This document shows, piece by piece, positions 8,022-16,826 of a DNA stretch of 64,000 nucleotides. Below the pieces are notes generated by a model, which saw only the letters and a program-made list of their open reading frames with translations, was not told the DNA's origin and did not search any database. The DNA comes from a virus. The translations under genes and the position numbers were made by a program. Every line of letters starts with the position of its first letter. Positions within the stretch are counted from its first letter, which is position 1. The stretch spans positions 62,001 through 126,000 of IMG/VR virus record IMGVR_UViG_3300022188_000006; one strand, given 5' to 3'.

Positions 8022-11000
8022 CTACAGCGGTATACCGCGCATAGCACTCGCAGGAGCATTACCGTGTCGCAACAGTTCTTCCCTACTTACCCTAGCTATG
8101 GCTGTCCCCACCTCCTCGCCGTCCATAGTGACGGTCACCGGTATAATTATATCCCCACGGGTCTCCACCCCTGCAGGTGCAGGAGAAGGTGCAGCGGCTG
8201 GAAGGTGGCGAGTAACAATGCTAGGGATCAACGACTCAGCACGAGCAACTGCAACCTGTGGTGCTGGCAACTGACCTCCTAGAGTCCCAGTAGGCAGAAT
8301 TGGGGCAACCGGAGCTGCAACAGCAGCAGCCGTTGCCAGCGCAGCATGTTTCAGGCGCTCAAACGAGCCTGTAAGAGAAAGCATGCTCCTAGTCGCTTCT
8401 GCCGCACCTTCCGGAATATGTAGAAAGCCAGATCCGTGCATGGCTTTCTTGCTGCCTTTTGCCTCCCCGGCAATCCAGGAGAACATCTTGCCAAGAACCC
8501 CAAGATGCTTGACCGCGTCCTTAATCATGTCGCGGATACCAGCCTTGAATCTCTGACCAATGGTCAGAATCCAATCGCCGATTTTTGAAACCATGTTCCA
8601 CAAAGTGTCGACTAGGCTCCTTGCCCAGCTGTTTATGCCGTTCCAGATTGAGGTCGCCACAAGAACCATCATCTTCACCAACGCCCGCGGTATCACTGTG
8701 ACAATCCACCACACAAGCTTGAGCACACCCAAAGTAACCTGCTTGAACCACCACTTGGCCACAGACCAAATGACCCCTGCTATTTTCTTGGCCGCATTTT
8801 CGATGAAAGCACCCATGTTAAACCACTTCATAAATGATTCCCGTAATTTCTCGGCATGCTCGGTAGTCGGACTCAAAATATATGCGATAAAATCCCCAAG
8901 CATCTTTAGCGATCTGACGACAAGGGTAATTCCCCAGGCTAGGATCCTCACGGGCAAAAGAAGACCAGTGAAGAGGTACTTTGCTGCTATCCCGACAACC
9001 CGCATAATTTTGGCTAGGCCTTCGACATTGTCTCCCGCCTTTTCTGTTCCGGAAAGCAGTCTGCCAAGTACCCTGAATAGCGGCCCAAAGGCCTCACCAA
9101 GAGCCGAGCCCAGCTCGCTAAAAGCTGACCACACTCCTTCCAACGCATCAAGGAATCCAGCGACAAAAGCCATGGAAGCAAAATATAGAGTCTTAATTAC
9201 CGGGACTAAGACTCCAAGTATAGGACGAACAACTTTTCCGATCGCCTCTCCAATGGCGATCATTTTTCCACGGAATACTTCTGCTTCATTGGTTCCGAAC
9301 AGTCGGTCAAGAAACTCATCAATCATGCCGAGAATACTTGGCAGCTTTTCAAGCGGACCAAAAACACCTTCTAGTGCTTTACTGATTCCTTCTCCGACAA
9401 AGGACACGGCCTGCCACAGCCTAGAGAAGAATCCTACCAGTAATTTTACCAAAGCCACGACGGCAAGGAGTGGCGGATTAAACACCAAGAATGCCTCTGC
9501 CAGCGACCTAATTCCCCTCTCCCCGGAAGCAAGCATTTTCCACAGCTTGTACAACCCAACAACAATAGCTGCTACCCCAACGACAACCCACGTCCAAGGA
9601 TTTGCAAGTACTGCCGCAGTAAAAGCCCACATAGCACTCGTAGCGGCCCATATACCGCCGCTTAGAACCCACTGCGATGCCGCCTGAGCATAGTTGGCGA
9701 TAGTCTGCCGCGCTGATAACGCTATTTGCTTTAGGCGGATAACAATCCCTGCTTCTCCAGCAATGTTTTCGGCTATTTGGGCACCTACAAGCTTTTCCAG
9801 TGCCCCAATGGCGATCAAGACATTCTGCCTGAACCCTTGGAACATCGTAATCATGCGACCAAGAATTACAAGCCCGCCCAGTATTGTCACTCCGAGCACC
9901 GCCACCGCGCCTATGAGTCCGGTGACAGGTGCAGGAATCAACCTCAAAACAGCTACGACCCCTCGAAGCAACATAACGAAGGGCATCAGGATCGGCCCCA
10001 AAAACATCCCGATTCGCACCCCAAGCTGTTTCACCTCTTCACCAAGCAATTTTAGCTGGGTTATCAGGTTAAGCGATCCGCGCGCTGCTTCCCTTTGAAG
10101 CGCTGAGGAATCAGCAAATGTTTTTCCGAGATCCTGCACCAAACCAGGCATCTGCCCCAGATGTTTGCCGAGATTCTGGAATGCAGTCAGCTCGCGTTCC
10201 GATGCCAAGCCCAAAACCTTGACCTTTGTTGCCTCTGACTGGTCTCCGAGTGATTTCAGGCCGCGCATGATCAGATTAACACCGCTGGCCAGATCACCTG
10301 CACGGAAAGCGGCAAGCACCTGTTCCCGGGCCATGCCACGAAGCCCCAGCTCAGCAGCCTTAGTCGGATCTCGCAGACGCTCCAGTACAGTTCCGGTTAT
10401 ACGCACAGCCTCGGCGGAATCGAGTCCGGCTTTTCGCAGGCCAATAACTATGCCGGTGAACCCGGTAAGCTGCATACCGGTTTGCTTCATCGCAGCACCG
10501 TACTCACGCACACCTTGGATAAGTGCCGAAACATCGAGCTTGTAACTACGGGCGGCCGCAGCCAGCCCACCCATCTGCTTTCTGGCTTGTTCTGCCGAAG
10601 ATCCGAAACCGACCACTAGAGCTTTAGCCAGCTTGCCTGATTCTTCTCTCGACACCTTGGTCGCCAGTGAGAACTGGAAAATCTCCATGCTGAAGGCTTT
10701 TAGGTTTCTTTCGCCTTTAACCCCGACAACCGCCAACTCTGCAACCGAGTCGATGAAAGTGGCCGCGCTCCTGCCGGCAGCAGTCATTGCTGCAGCGTAA
10801 GACTCGGCACTGGCACTAGCACGCGCAAAAACGTCAGAGGTTTTTGCGATAGCTGTTTGCAGGTCGTAGGCCGACTCAACCACACCGCCCACCACCTTGC
10901 GTAGCCAGAGATACGCGCCAGTCATGAGGGTAAGGTCTGAGCCGATGCTGCTCTGGGCCTGCCTCGTGGCTCCGGCCATGCCACCCATCGCGCCAATTAC

Positions 11001-11162
11001 ACCCCTACCAGCGGTCTGCACATCCTTCCGCAGCGTGCGTAGTGAGTTGTCCATCTTGCCAATGTTCTGTTGGACGTTGTCCAACGCCTTGATCATCGGA
11101 TCGTCCTTCACGATGAACTCAATCGCGAAGATCCGTTTGTTGCCAGGAGGGACATCGGCCAT
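8022..11162 (-). CDS. Tail tape measure protein
   Basis: This 1046-residue protein is encoded directly after the tail assembly chaperone pair, the expected place for a tape measure. The N-terminal ~380 residues are helical and match the minor-tail (TP901-type) region: QTAIAKTSDVFARASASAES and AGLDSAEAVRITGTVL. Hydrophobic segments suitable for membrane insertion are at about 385-440 (GAVAVLGVTILGGLVILGRM) and 525-550 (WTWVVVGVAAIVVGLYKLW), with more tracts around 560-680. The C-terminus is Ala/Pro-rich. It sets tail length and probably helps DNA cross the inner membrane. Confidence 0.92.
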   Translation of the reverse strand: MADVPPGNKRIFAIEFIVKDDPMIKALDNVQQNIGKMDNSLRTLRKDVQTAGRGVIGAMGGMAGATRQAQSSIGSDLTLMTGAYLWLRKVVGGVVESAYDLQTAIAKTSDVFARASASAESYAAAMTAAGRSAATFIDSVAELAVVGVKGERNLKAFSMEIFQFSLATKVSREESGKLAKALVVGFGSSAEQARKQMGGLAAAARSYKLDVSALIQGVREYGAAMKQTGMQLTGFTGIVIGLRKAGLDSAEAVRITGTVLERLRDPTKAAELGLRGMAREQVLAAFRAGDLASGVNLIMRGLKSLGDQSEATKVKVLGLASERELTAFQNLGKHLGQMPGLVQDLGKTFADSSALQREAARGSLNLITQLKLLGEEVKQLGVRIGMFLGPILMPFVMLLRGVVAVLRLIPAPVTGLIGAVAVLGVTILGGLVILGRMITMFQGFRQNVLIAIGALEKLVGAQIAENIAGEAGIVIRLKQIALSARQTIANYAQAASQWVLSGGIWAATSAMWAFTAAVLANPWTWVVVGVAAIVVGLYKLWKMLASGERGIRSLAEAFLVFNPPLLAVVALVKLLVGFFSRLWQAVSFVGEGISKALEGVFGPLEKLPSILGMIDEFLDRLFGTNEAEVFRGKMIAIGEAIGKVVRPILGVLVPVIKTLYFASMAFVAGFLDALEGVWSAFSELGSALGEAFGPLFRVLGRLLSGTEKAGDNVEGLAKIMRVVGIAAKYLFTGLLLPVRILAWGITLVVRSLKMLGDFIAYILSPTTEHAEKLRESFMKWFNMGAFIENAAKKIAGVIWSVAKWWFKQVTLGVLKLVWWIVTVIPRALVKMMVLVATSIWNGINSWARSLVDTLWNMVSKIGDWILTIGQRFKAGIRDMIKDAVKHLGVLGKMFSWIAGEAKGSKKAMHGSGFLHIPEGAAEATRSMLSLTGSFERLKHAALATAAAVAAPVAPILPTGTLGGQLPAPQVAVARAESLIPSIVTRHLPAAAPSPAPAGVETRGDIIIPVTVTMDGEEVGTAIARVSREELLRHGNAPASAMRGIPL

Positions 11163-11168
11163 TAGAAG

Positions 11169-11432
11169 TCACCTACGCTTTGCTGCTTCTATCTCTTCCT
11201 GAATGCGTTCTTGATGCTCTTCACATTTCTCGGCCCACTTGCGTCGCTCCTGTTCCGGAAGGTTAATCACTTCCGTGTAGGTCCAACCCTGGAGCGTCAT
11301 GCAGATGAGCCAGATCTCGGAATCTATTTCTTCGCAAACCGCTTTGTAGAAGGACTCTAGGTCCTCTCCCTCTGCGGCCTTCGGAACAAAAAATCCGAGC
11401 TTGCGAGGGTCATTGTCATCTCTTCGCCGCAC
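11169..11432 (-). CDS. Tail assembly chaperone C-terminal extension (gpT-like, made by -1 frameshift)
   Basis: This 87-codon frame overlaps the end of the upstream 263-residue gene by 76 bp. Its only upstream start is a GTG with no ribosome-binding site. A slippery T TTT TTG (11387-11393) lies in the overlap in exactly the phase needed for a -1 shift into this frame. It is therefore best read as the extension of a longer chaperone of 326 residues (254 + 72). The sequence is helical and acidic, then basic (EEHQERIQEEIEAAKRR). The tape measure start follows 6 bp downstream. Confidence 0.8.
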   Translation of the reverse strand: MRRRDDNDPRKLGFFVPKAAEGEDLESFYKAVCEEIDSEIWLICMTLQGWTYTEVINLPEQERRKWAEKCEEHQERIQEEIEAAKRR

Positions 11433-12148
11433 TGCACGCAGTCGACGGGTACCCGCATGTCAGGCCCGGGAAGTGCCTTGGTGAACTCTTCATCCACGAA
11501 GTCAATCACCGGAAGCGGGAGATTGTCAAAAAACTGTGGAGGCATCTCGCTTGCCGGAGTTCCGTTCCACTCGATCAGGCAACGCTCGTAGAGCGTATAG
11601 CTCGCGGCAACCGGATTCTTGTCCAGAAGTGGAGCAATGTCCACTTGGTCCTCGCCTTTTGGGAGCCTGAATGTGGCTTCAAGCTGGAGGTCTTGATCCG
11701 CGATGCTGAAGAGAATGTCACCGCCTTCTGCCTTAGCCTCATAGTCAGACACCAAGTCCTCGTATGTGCGAACCTTGATATCGTTCGTGAGGTCCATGGA
11801 AACGTCTAATTGCGCCCCGCAGACCCCGCACTTAACCTGCGAGTGCACGACACTGCCCAGTGAGATTTCGCGAATCTTCAGAAGAAGGAAATCCCGGTCT
11901 GCCACAAACAGCTTTTGGGTCAGTGCTGACCGAATCCTTGTCTCGCCCCCCACTTCGGTAAGACACTGACCCAGAAGCGCGTCTATTACCTTGGCCGGAT
12001 TTCGTCTCATCTCCGGCCTTGACACCATCTTCCGCGCTTTTCCTGTCATCGGAACAATAAGCGCGTCTCTCTTCAGTTCCCCATCCACCATAAGCCCACA
12101 GGGCAGACGCACCTCCGTAGCAGGTGCAACAGCACTCTCCATAGCCAT
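11357..12148 (-). CDS. Tail assembly chaperone / T4 gp26-like protein
   Basis: The 263-residue protein begins after GGAGATGAACG. A central motif DRDFLLLKIREISLG is followed by a CxxC pair (VKCGVCGAQL) and a near-terminal second pair (VDCVQCGEEM), so a zinc-binding fold is likely. The DRDFLLL-REIS-G plus CxxC layout is typical of T4-type baseplate/chaperone proteins next to tape measure genes. The frameshift would replace the last 9 residues and add 72, giving short and long forms, as in lambda gpG/gpGT. Confidence 0.8.
   Translation of the reverse strand: MAMESAVAPATEVRLPCGLMVDGELKRDALIVPMTGKARKMVSRPEMRRNPAKVIDALLGQCLTEVGGETRIRSALTQKLFVADRDFLLLKIREISLGSVVHSQVKCGVCGAQLDVSMDLTNDIKVRTYEDLVSDYEAKAEGGDILFSIADQDLQLEATFRLPKGEDQVDIAPLLDKNPVAASYTLYERCLIEWNGTPASEMPPQFFDNLPLPVIDFVDEEFTKALPGPDMRVPVDCVQCGEEMTMTLASSDFLFRRPQRERT
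11387..11393 (-). promoter_or_regulatory. Programmed -1 ribosomal frameshift site (T TTT TTG)
   Basis: On the minus strand the zero frame of the chaperone gene reads GAT TTT TTG. The heptamer T TTT TTG fits the X XXY YYZ rule for tandem -1 slippage. After the shift, translation continues at GTT CCG in the frame of 11169-11432. A short inverted repeat (AGGAC/GTCCT) lies about 20-35 nt downstream and could act as the stimulator. The position, just before a tape measure gene, is where such sites occur in many phages. Confidence 0.82.
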
Positions 12149-12204
12149 CGTTCATCTCCTGTCACAGACAACTTACGCACTGTATTACTCATGCAGCACG
12201 CACG

Positions 12205-12720
12205 TCACAGAGTGCGCGCGGGAACAATGATATCCAGACCCTCGTGCTGTAGCACAAGAGTCTCAATCAGCACCTCGGATCCTTCGGCATTGAGATCGCT
12301 CACGCTGAGTTCCGAGGGCCAAGCAAGATGAAGCCGCCACTGACGCACCGGTTTCGTGTTCGGCTCGCCCTTGTCATAGAGGCTGATGTCAACAGTTCGA
12401 CGAAAGCCAGTACGTTCGGCGCCCGCCGGAACACCGTCGCCGATACCACCGTCAGAGCCGTACCTGGCCACCCCTTCTCTCCAGGCAAAGAGGAAGTTGT
12501 TGTTGGTGGCACCCTTCGTCAGCGTAACCGGGTCATAGTTGGTCAGCCCGGGCAGCTTCATCTTCCAGACCGGCTGATTCCCCTCACGGTATTCAACCAC
12601 GTCGGAAGACTCCTTGAGGCCCGAGACCTTTTGGAAGCCAATTTGCGCATTTCCGGCCCCGTTCACCACGACAGAGAACTTAAAACTGCGGAACGGATCG
12701 GCCATGGTAACGTCAGCCAT
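12205..12720 (-). CDS. Tail tube protein (gp19 family), copy 1
   Basis: The 171-residue product matches gp19-type tube proteins across its length. It has ADPFRSFKFSVVVNG at the start, then GFQKVSGLKESSDVVEYREG, VTLTKGATNNNFLFAW and a C-terminal beta strand VLIETLVLQHEGLDI. It should polymerise as hexamer rings inside the sheath. Start ATG 12720 follows AAAGGAG. It lies immediately downstream of the paralogue at 12734-13267; the pair and the sheath form one block. Confidence 0.92.
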   Translation of the reverse strand: MADVTMADPFRSFKFSVVVNGAGNAQIGFQKVSGLKESSDVVEYREGNQPVWKMKLPGLTNYDPVTLTKGATNNNFLFAWREGVARYGSDGGIGDGVPAGAERTGFRRTVDISLYDKGEPNTKPVRQWRLHLAWPSELSVSDLNAEGSEVLIETLVLQHEGLDIIVPARTL

Positions 12721-12733
12721 TTTCCTTCTCCTT

Positions 12734-13267
12734 TCAAGCCATTGCGGCTGTTCCCCTAGAAGGAGCCATGATCGTCTCCGGCGGCCCCGTATAAGAGAAC
12801 CTCACGCCTTCGTTTGCAACCGTCATGCTCAGTACCTGAACAGAAGACGTTTCGGCATCGAAGTCGCCAAACTTTATGTCTTTTGGCCAGGCAGCAATGA
12901 CGTTCCACTTAGCCACTGGTCCACTATTCTCCCCCTTAGCCCATGCGGTAATCTCTATAGGGGCACGCATCGGCCTGCTTGATGTCATAGCCAGCACTTC
13001 CTCAACACGCTCAAGCCAATTCCACAGTGACTGAACCTCATAGGTAACGCCGCGGCTAAAGGTGACGTCCGGGAAGTGCATACGGTCAGGCAATTTCCAA
13101 GGTGTCACAAAGTCAGTCAGCTCGCTCCATTCAAAAACGCCGACGCTCGCGCCGAGTCCAGAGACCTTCTGGAATCCTAACGCGAAATCGCCAATTCCGA
13201 GTGAGCGGCCCTGAATGCTCACATGGAATCTAAAAGAGCGAATGGGATCGGCGATATCTACAGGCAC
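12734..13267 (-). CDS. Tail tube protein (gp19 family), copy 2
   Basis: The 177-residue product is a clear paralogue of the gene at 12205-12720: ADPIRSFRFHVSIQG, then GFQKVSGLGASVGVFEW, VTFSRGVTYEVQSLWNW and SVQVLSMTVANEGVRF. One of the two is presumably the main tube, the other a tube initiator or terminator; sequence alone does not say which. The start is a GTG at 13267 with GAGG 8 nt upstream. A strong hairpin lies between it and the sheath gene. Confidence 0.9.
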   Translation of the reverse strand: MPVDIADPIRSFRFHVSIQGRSLGIGDFALGFQKVSGLGASVGVFEWSELTDFVTPWKLPDRMHFPDVTFSRGVTYEVQSLWNWLERVEEVLAMTSSRPMRAPIEITAWAKGENSGPVAKWNVIAAWPKDIKFGDFDAETSSVQVLSMTVANEGVRFSYTGPPETIMAPSRGTAAMA

Positions 13268-13285
13268 CTTCTCATCCTCGCGCCT

Positions 13286-13312
13286 GGGGTGCCGCCCTCA
13301 CAGCGGCACCCC
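13286..13312 (-). promoter_or_regulatory. Strong hairpin between sheath and tube genes
   Basis: GGGGTGCCGC and GCGGCACCCC form a perfect 10-bp stem with a 7-nt loop in the transcript. No U-tract follows on the minus strand, so it is not a standard intrinsic terminator. It may protect the 3' end of the sheath message or moderate read-through so that sheath and tube are made in different amounts. Confidence 0.6.
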
Positions 13313-13326
13313 GTCTCTTTCCGCTG

Positions 13327-16300
13327 TTAGCCCCTACGCGCGATTTCCTCTTCGATGGTCGTACCACCGCTCCAGATACCGATGCGGAAGATAACGAACT
13401 CCGCTGGGAACGGAGGATTGATCCCGATCTCGCAGATCACGCGGCCATCCCGGATGTCGGCAATCGTGTTCGTCTCGTCATCACACTTCACGAAATACGC
13501 CTTCGTGTAGTCTGTGCTCGGGAACAACATCCCGCGGGTCCATAGGCTGTGCAGGAACTCAGCATTGACCGCCTCGACCTCAGCCCACAGCCTCGGGTCG
13601 ATGGGCTGGAATACCACCCAGCGGTTGCCGGCCTTGATCGACGCCTTCACAAAGTTGAGCAAACGCCGCACAGGGACGTAGTGACGCCCGTCGCGCAGAC
13701 TCGTAAGAGTACGAGCACCCCAGACCCGAATGCCTTCGCCCGGGAACTCCCGGATGCAGTTAATGCCAACCGGGTTCAGGATGTCCTGCTCGCCGTCACT
13801 CACGTTGTACGTCAGACCAAGGACGTTCCGCATCACGATGTTGGCCGGAGCAACATGCACGCCCCGTGTCGAGGCTACCTGAGCGTAAATACCCGCCATA
13901 TGTCCCGACGGAGGACGCTCGATAGTCGCCCCACTGTTGATTGGATCTCTCTCCAGCACCCACGGGTAGTACATCGCCACGTAGCTGCTATCTGCGTTGA
14001 GGTCATACATCCGATAGTTGTACACCTCGGTAGGCAAATCCGCATAGCGAGGCGGGTCGATGATGCACATGACGACACTGCGGTTCTCGCTGTAGCTGAT
14101 CATCTCGGTATGGACGATCTCGGTCGTCACGCCAGGAATGCAGAAGTAGTTCAGCTCCCGCACATCGTCCAGGAGGTACATACCCGACCGCGGATTCACG
14201 TCGCTGCCGATGAAGTCGTTATCAGTCGGGGTGGCCCCGTCCTGACCATGCTCAAGCGGCAGGGACACGACTGCGAGCGGGATGTTTCTCCAGAGGTCCG
14301 CAGGAGACGCATAGAGATCGATGAGTTCCACGATAAGCGACTCGTTGGTGTCACCGCTCAGGCGCACACCGAAGTAGTCGGAACTCTCTTCCTCCATGGA
14401 CAAGAACTGATGCGTCTCCTTCACAACGCCCTTCTCCAGCACCTGAACCATCCACTCCTCGCTGACAGCAAGCGCACCGGAAATGATGGTGTTGCTCAGG
14501 CTCACCGGAGCGAACCGAATCACGTTGCCGTCAATCGCCGTCACCTTCACATCCACCAGGTTGACCCCATCGCTGATGACCACTCGGGCACCGATCCGCA
14601 GCTGCCCCACAGACGCCACCGTGATGCGGTCAGCGCCATCCACAAGGTCTTCCATGGTGATCGTCGACATACGGTGCTGAGAGCAGGACTGGACAGGAGC
14701 ACCGGCAGGAATGATTCCAACCAGGTCGTCAATAAGTGGCAGAACGCTGACTTCGCGCGCGTTCACGTCGATTTCGGTCACAAGGCCGACATACCTCTTG
14801 CTGGCGAAGCTTGGATCATAGGTGTACAGGATATCGCCCTTGGACACGCCGCGGATAGACGAGAGTTGCAGCTTCGTGTCCCCGTTGAACACCTCACCAC
14901 GCAGCTCATGCTGCCAAGCGATTGTCCTGATCGACACGCTATTGCCCCAGGCCCCCGGATTCTCCGCTCGAACCAGGATGGACTCCATGAAGTCAGCGTC
15001 GGAACCACGATGCAGAGTGTTGTCGAAGCCCAACCCTTCGGCCGTGGTCGATGTCGCCACCTGAATCGTAGCAGAATCGCCGGTCGCCAGGGTCTCAATC
15101 ATTACTCCGCCGTTGGTCGTAGTTGTCGCGGAACCGCCCGAGATTGTAGCGTTCACTACATCGACGACCTCCTGAGCAGTGACCTTGTCGACATTCGCCA
15201 CGTTACCTGTACCCATGGTCACACCAACAGCGTGCATGAGAGCCGCAACCGCTGTCCCGCCGAGGATGTTGACCTTTGAGCCCGAACCGTATTGGTCGGC
15301 CTTGAAACTGAAAACATTCGCCGCAGCCGACATGGACCCGCCGCGAAGTCGCGGGTTCACGTAGTCCAGAACCTCCTGAACAGGAGCCGGGTTGGTCAGA
15401 CCCGTGAAAGTGATTGTTGTGGGGTCATAGCCGGAGAACTGGATCTGCAGTGTCTGCCCGTTCAAGTTGACAGGCACATAGGCACCGGACCCGTTGCGGA
15501 CCGCTTGCGTTCCTGTGAAGGTGAACACCTGTGTTGGCTGACCAGAGATGTCGACGTCGAGGTGCTCGCCTGCCTCCAGGTTGAACGGCTCCGTCAGCGA
15601 GGTGATGACCTTCGCAGAACTTCCAGCCGAGCCCCAGCCGTAGTGGATCTGATTATCAAAGTTGAAGGCAGACGCTGTCGTGCTTGCGGCGATCTGCACG
15701 GATACACTGGCGCCCTTCTCTACGGTAATAATCTGTAGTTCACCGTTCGGACTGGCTACTGCATAGGCGCCCTGCAAAGTGCCCAGCGCTGCTGCTGCGT
15801 CACTCGCGGTCACGCTGTCGATGTTCGGCACATTGCCCGTACCATATGCCTCGGTGATATCGTGACCGATGTCAGCTAAAGCTGTGCCACCGGTGATCTT
15901 CACGAAAGACCCGCTACCGATCTGGTCGGCCTGGAAGTCGATCTCGCCGCTGTTGACGATCGCCGAGCCACCTTGCAACAACGGGTTGAGGAAGTTCGCG
16001 ACATCGGTAGCGTTGGGATTCGCCGGCAAGCCGCTGAACGTGATCGTCGCCATGTCCCAGCCGGAGAACTGAATGAACAAGGTCTTACCGTTGATGTCGT
16101 TCCCGGTGAAGCCATTTCCGGAGACCAGCGCCTGAGTGCCGGTGAAGGTGAACACCTGGGTAGCATAACCGAGCACGTCGATGTCCAGATGCTCGCCGAC
16201 ATCCAGGTTGTAAGGACCAGCCGCACCTGCTACAACCTTTGCCGGACCTCCGCTATCGCCGGAATTCCGCATATTGGCCCAGCTCACGGCCGCGCCTTCA

Positions 16301-16566
16301 CCAACCACGCGCGCAATATACGCCCGTGTTCCGCCCTCATCGAAAAACGCCTCGACTGCGGGCTGTAGGTGGCTACCGCGGAAGATTTCCCCGCATCGCT
16401 CTTTGAACTGGTCCTTGTTTGTGACCAAAATGGCCCTGTCAATGGCGCCCTTCTCGGCGACACCGACAAAACCAGCTGTGTTCACACTGACACCAATCAC
16501 GCGCGGCCGACCAGCAGTCTCGACCACGTAAACTCCGGGGTGCAGTGTCTCGATAGCAACAGACAT
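13327..16566 (-). CDS. Tail sheath protein with two inserted beta-rich domains
   Basis: The 1079-residue protein is much longer than ordinary sheaths of about 400-700. Residues ~1-105 are the sheath N-terminus (HPGVYVVETAGRP, AFFDEGGTRAYIARV). Residues ~540-1079 hold the core and C-terminus (GHMAGIYAQVASTRGVHVAPAN, shown in part; GINCIREFPGEGIRVWGARTL; RWVVFQPIDPRLWAEV). The C-terminal FVIFRIGIWSGGTTIEEEIARRG (partly quoted) is the strand handed to the next ring. Residues ~108-308 and ~317-520 are tandem copies of one domain. It encodes the contractile outer tail; ATG 16566 follows TTGGAGG. Confidence 0.94.
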   Translation of the reverse strand: MSVAIETLHPGVYVVETAGRPRVIGVSVNTAGFVGVAEKGAIDRAILVTNKDQFKERCGEIFRGSHLQPAVEAFFDEGGTRAYIARVVGEGAAVSWANMRNSGDSGGPAKVVAGAAGPYNLDVGEHLDIDVLGYATQVFTFTGTQALVSGNGFTGNDINGKTLFIQFSGWDMATITFSGLPANPNATDVANFLNPLLQGGSAIVNSGEIDFQADQIGSGSFVKITGGTALADIGHDITEAYGTGNVPNIDSVTASDAAAALGTLQGAYAVASPNGELQIITVEKGASVSVQIAASTTASAFNFDNQIHYGWGSAGSSAKVITSLTEPFNLEAGEHLDVDISGQPTQVFTFTGTQAVRNGSGAYVPVNLNGQTLQIQFSGYDPTTITFTGLTNPAPVQEVLDYVNPRLRGGSMSAAANVFSFKADQYGSGSKVNILGGTAVAALMHAVGVTMGTGNVANVDKVTAQEVVDVVNATISGGSATTTTNGGVMIETLATGDSATIQVATSTTAEGLGFDNTLHRGSDADFMESILVRAENPGAWGNSVSIRTIAWQHELRGEVFNGDTKLQLSSIRGVSKGDILYTYDPSFASKRYVGLVTEIDVNAREVSVLPLIDDLVGIIPAGAPVQSCSQHRMSTITMEDLVDGADRITVASVGQLRIGARVVISDGVNLVDVKVTAIDGNVIRFAPVSLSNTIISGALAVSEEWMVQVLEKGVVKETHQFLSMEEESSDYFGVRLSGDTNESLIVELIDLYASPADLWRNIPLAVVSLPLEHGQDGATPTDNDFIGSDVNPRSGMYLLDDVRELNYFCIPGVTTEIVHTEMISYSENRSVVMCIIDPPRYADLPTEVYNYRMYDLNADSSYVAMYYPWVLERDPINSGATIERPPSGHMAGIYAQVASTRGVHVAPANIVMRNVLGLTYNVSDGEQDILNPVGINCIREFPGEGIRVWGARTLTSLRDGRHYVPVRRLLNFVKASIKAGNRWVVFQPIDPRLWAEVEAVNAEFLHSLWTRGMLFPSTDYTKAYFVKCDDETNTIADIRDGRVICEIGINPPFPAEFVIFRIGIWSGGTTIEEEIARRG
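15007..16245 (-). repeat. Tandem duplicated decoration-type domain inside the sheath gene
   Basis: Two ~200-residue units (sheath residues ~108-308 and ~317-520) share GEHLDIDV / GEHLDVDI, TQVFTFTGTQ in both, IQFSGWDMATITFSGL / IQFSGYDPTTITFTGL, FLNPLLQGGS / YVNPRLRGGS and YGTGNVPNID / MGTGNVANVD. Similarity is visible along the full unit, so this is a diverged protein-level duplication rather than a recent DNA repeat. The units should project from the sheath surface. Confidence 0.88.
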
Positions 16567-16610
16567 TTTGTTCCTCCAAGTCTATGAGGTCGGCTTACAA
16601 TCCGGCCCGC

Positions 16611-16823
16611 CTATTTCCTCATCTTCGCAGACACATCCAGAAGCGCCCTGTGCTCAAGAGCCTTTTGAATCTCGGGACTCTCGAACTGGGCTTTTGTGAG
16701 CGGCCGACTGACCTCATTCTTGGACAGGATTAACGACTCCCGCTGCCCCTTCTCGTTCTTCGTAGCAAGATTCAGGCACAGCATCATCCTGCTGATGTTT
16801 TTCACGTAGTACTTATTGTCCAT
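16611..16823 (-). CDS. Small conserved-looking protein upstream of the sheath
   Basis: The 70-residue protein has a beta-like N-terminus (YYVKNISRMMLCLNL) and a helical C-terminus (FESPEIQKALEHRALLDV). It lies between the tail gene at 16827-18146 and the sheath. Family not recognised. Small proteins here are often tail completion or neck accessory proteins, but nothing in the sequence settles this. Confidence 0.65.
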   Translation of the reverse strand: MDNKYYVKNISRMMLCLNLATKNEKGQRESLILSKNEVSRPLTKAQFESPEIQKALEHRALLDVSAKMRK

Positions 16824-16826
16824 TGG

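Noticed and set aside
8560-9687. 375-codon plus-strand frame opposite the tape measure gene
   Set aside because: Composition and position are those of an antisense shadow; the minus-strand tape measure gene is well supported.
13549-15279. 576-codon open frame on the plus strand opposite the sheath gene
   Set aside because: It is the complement of a strongly supported sheath gene, has a His/Asp/Arg-rich composition typical of an antisense shadow, and there is no promoter, ribosome-binding site or neighbouring plus-strand gene.
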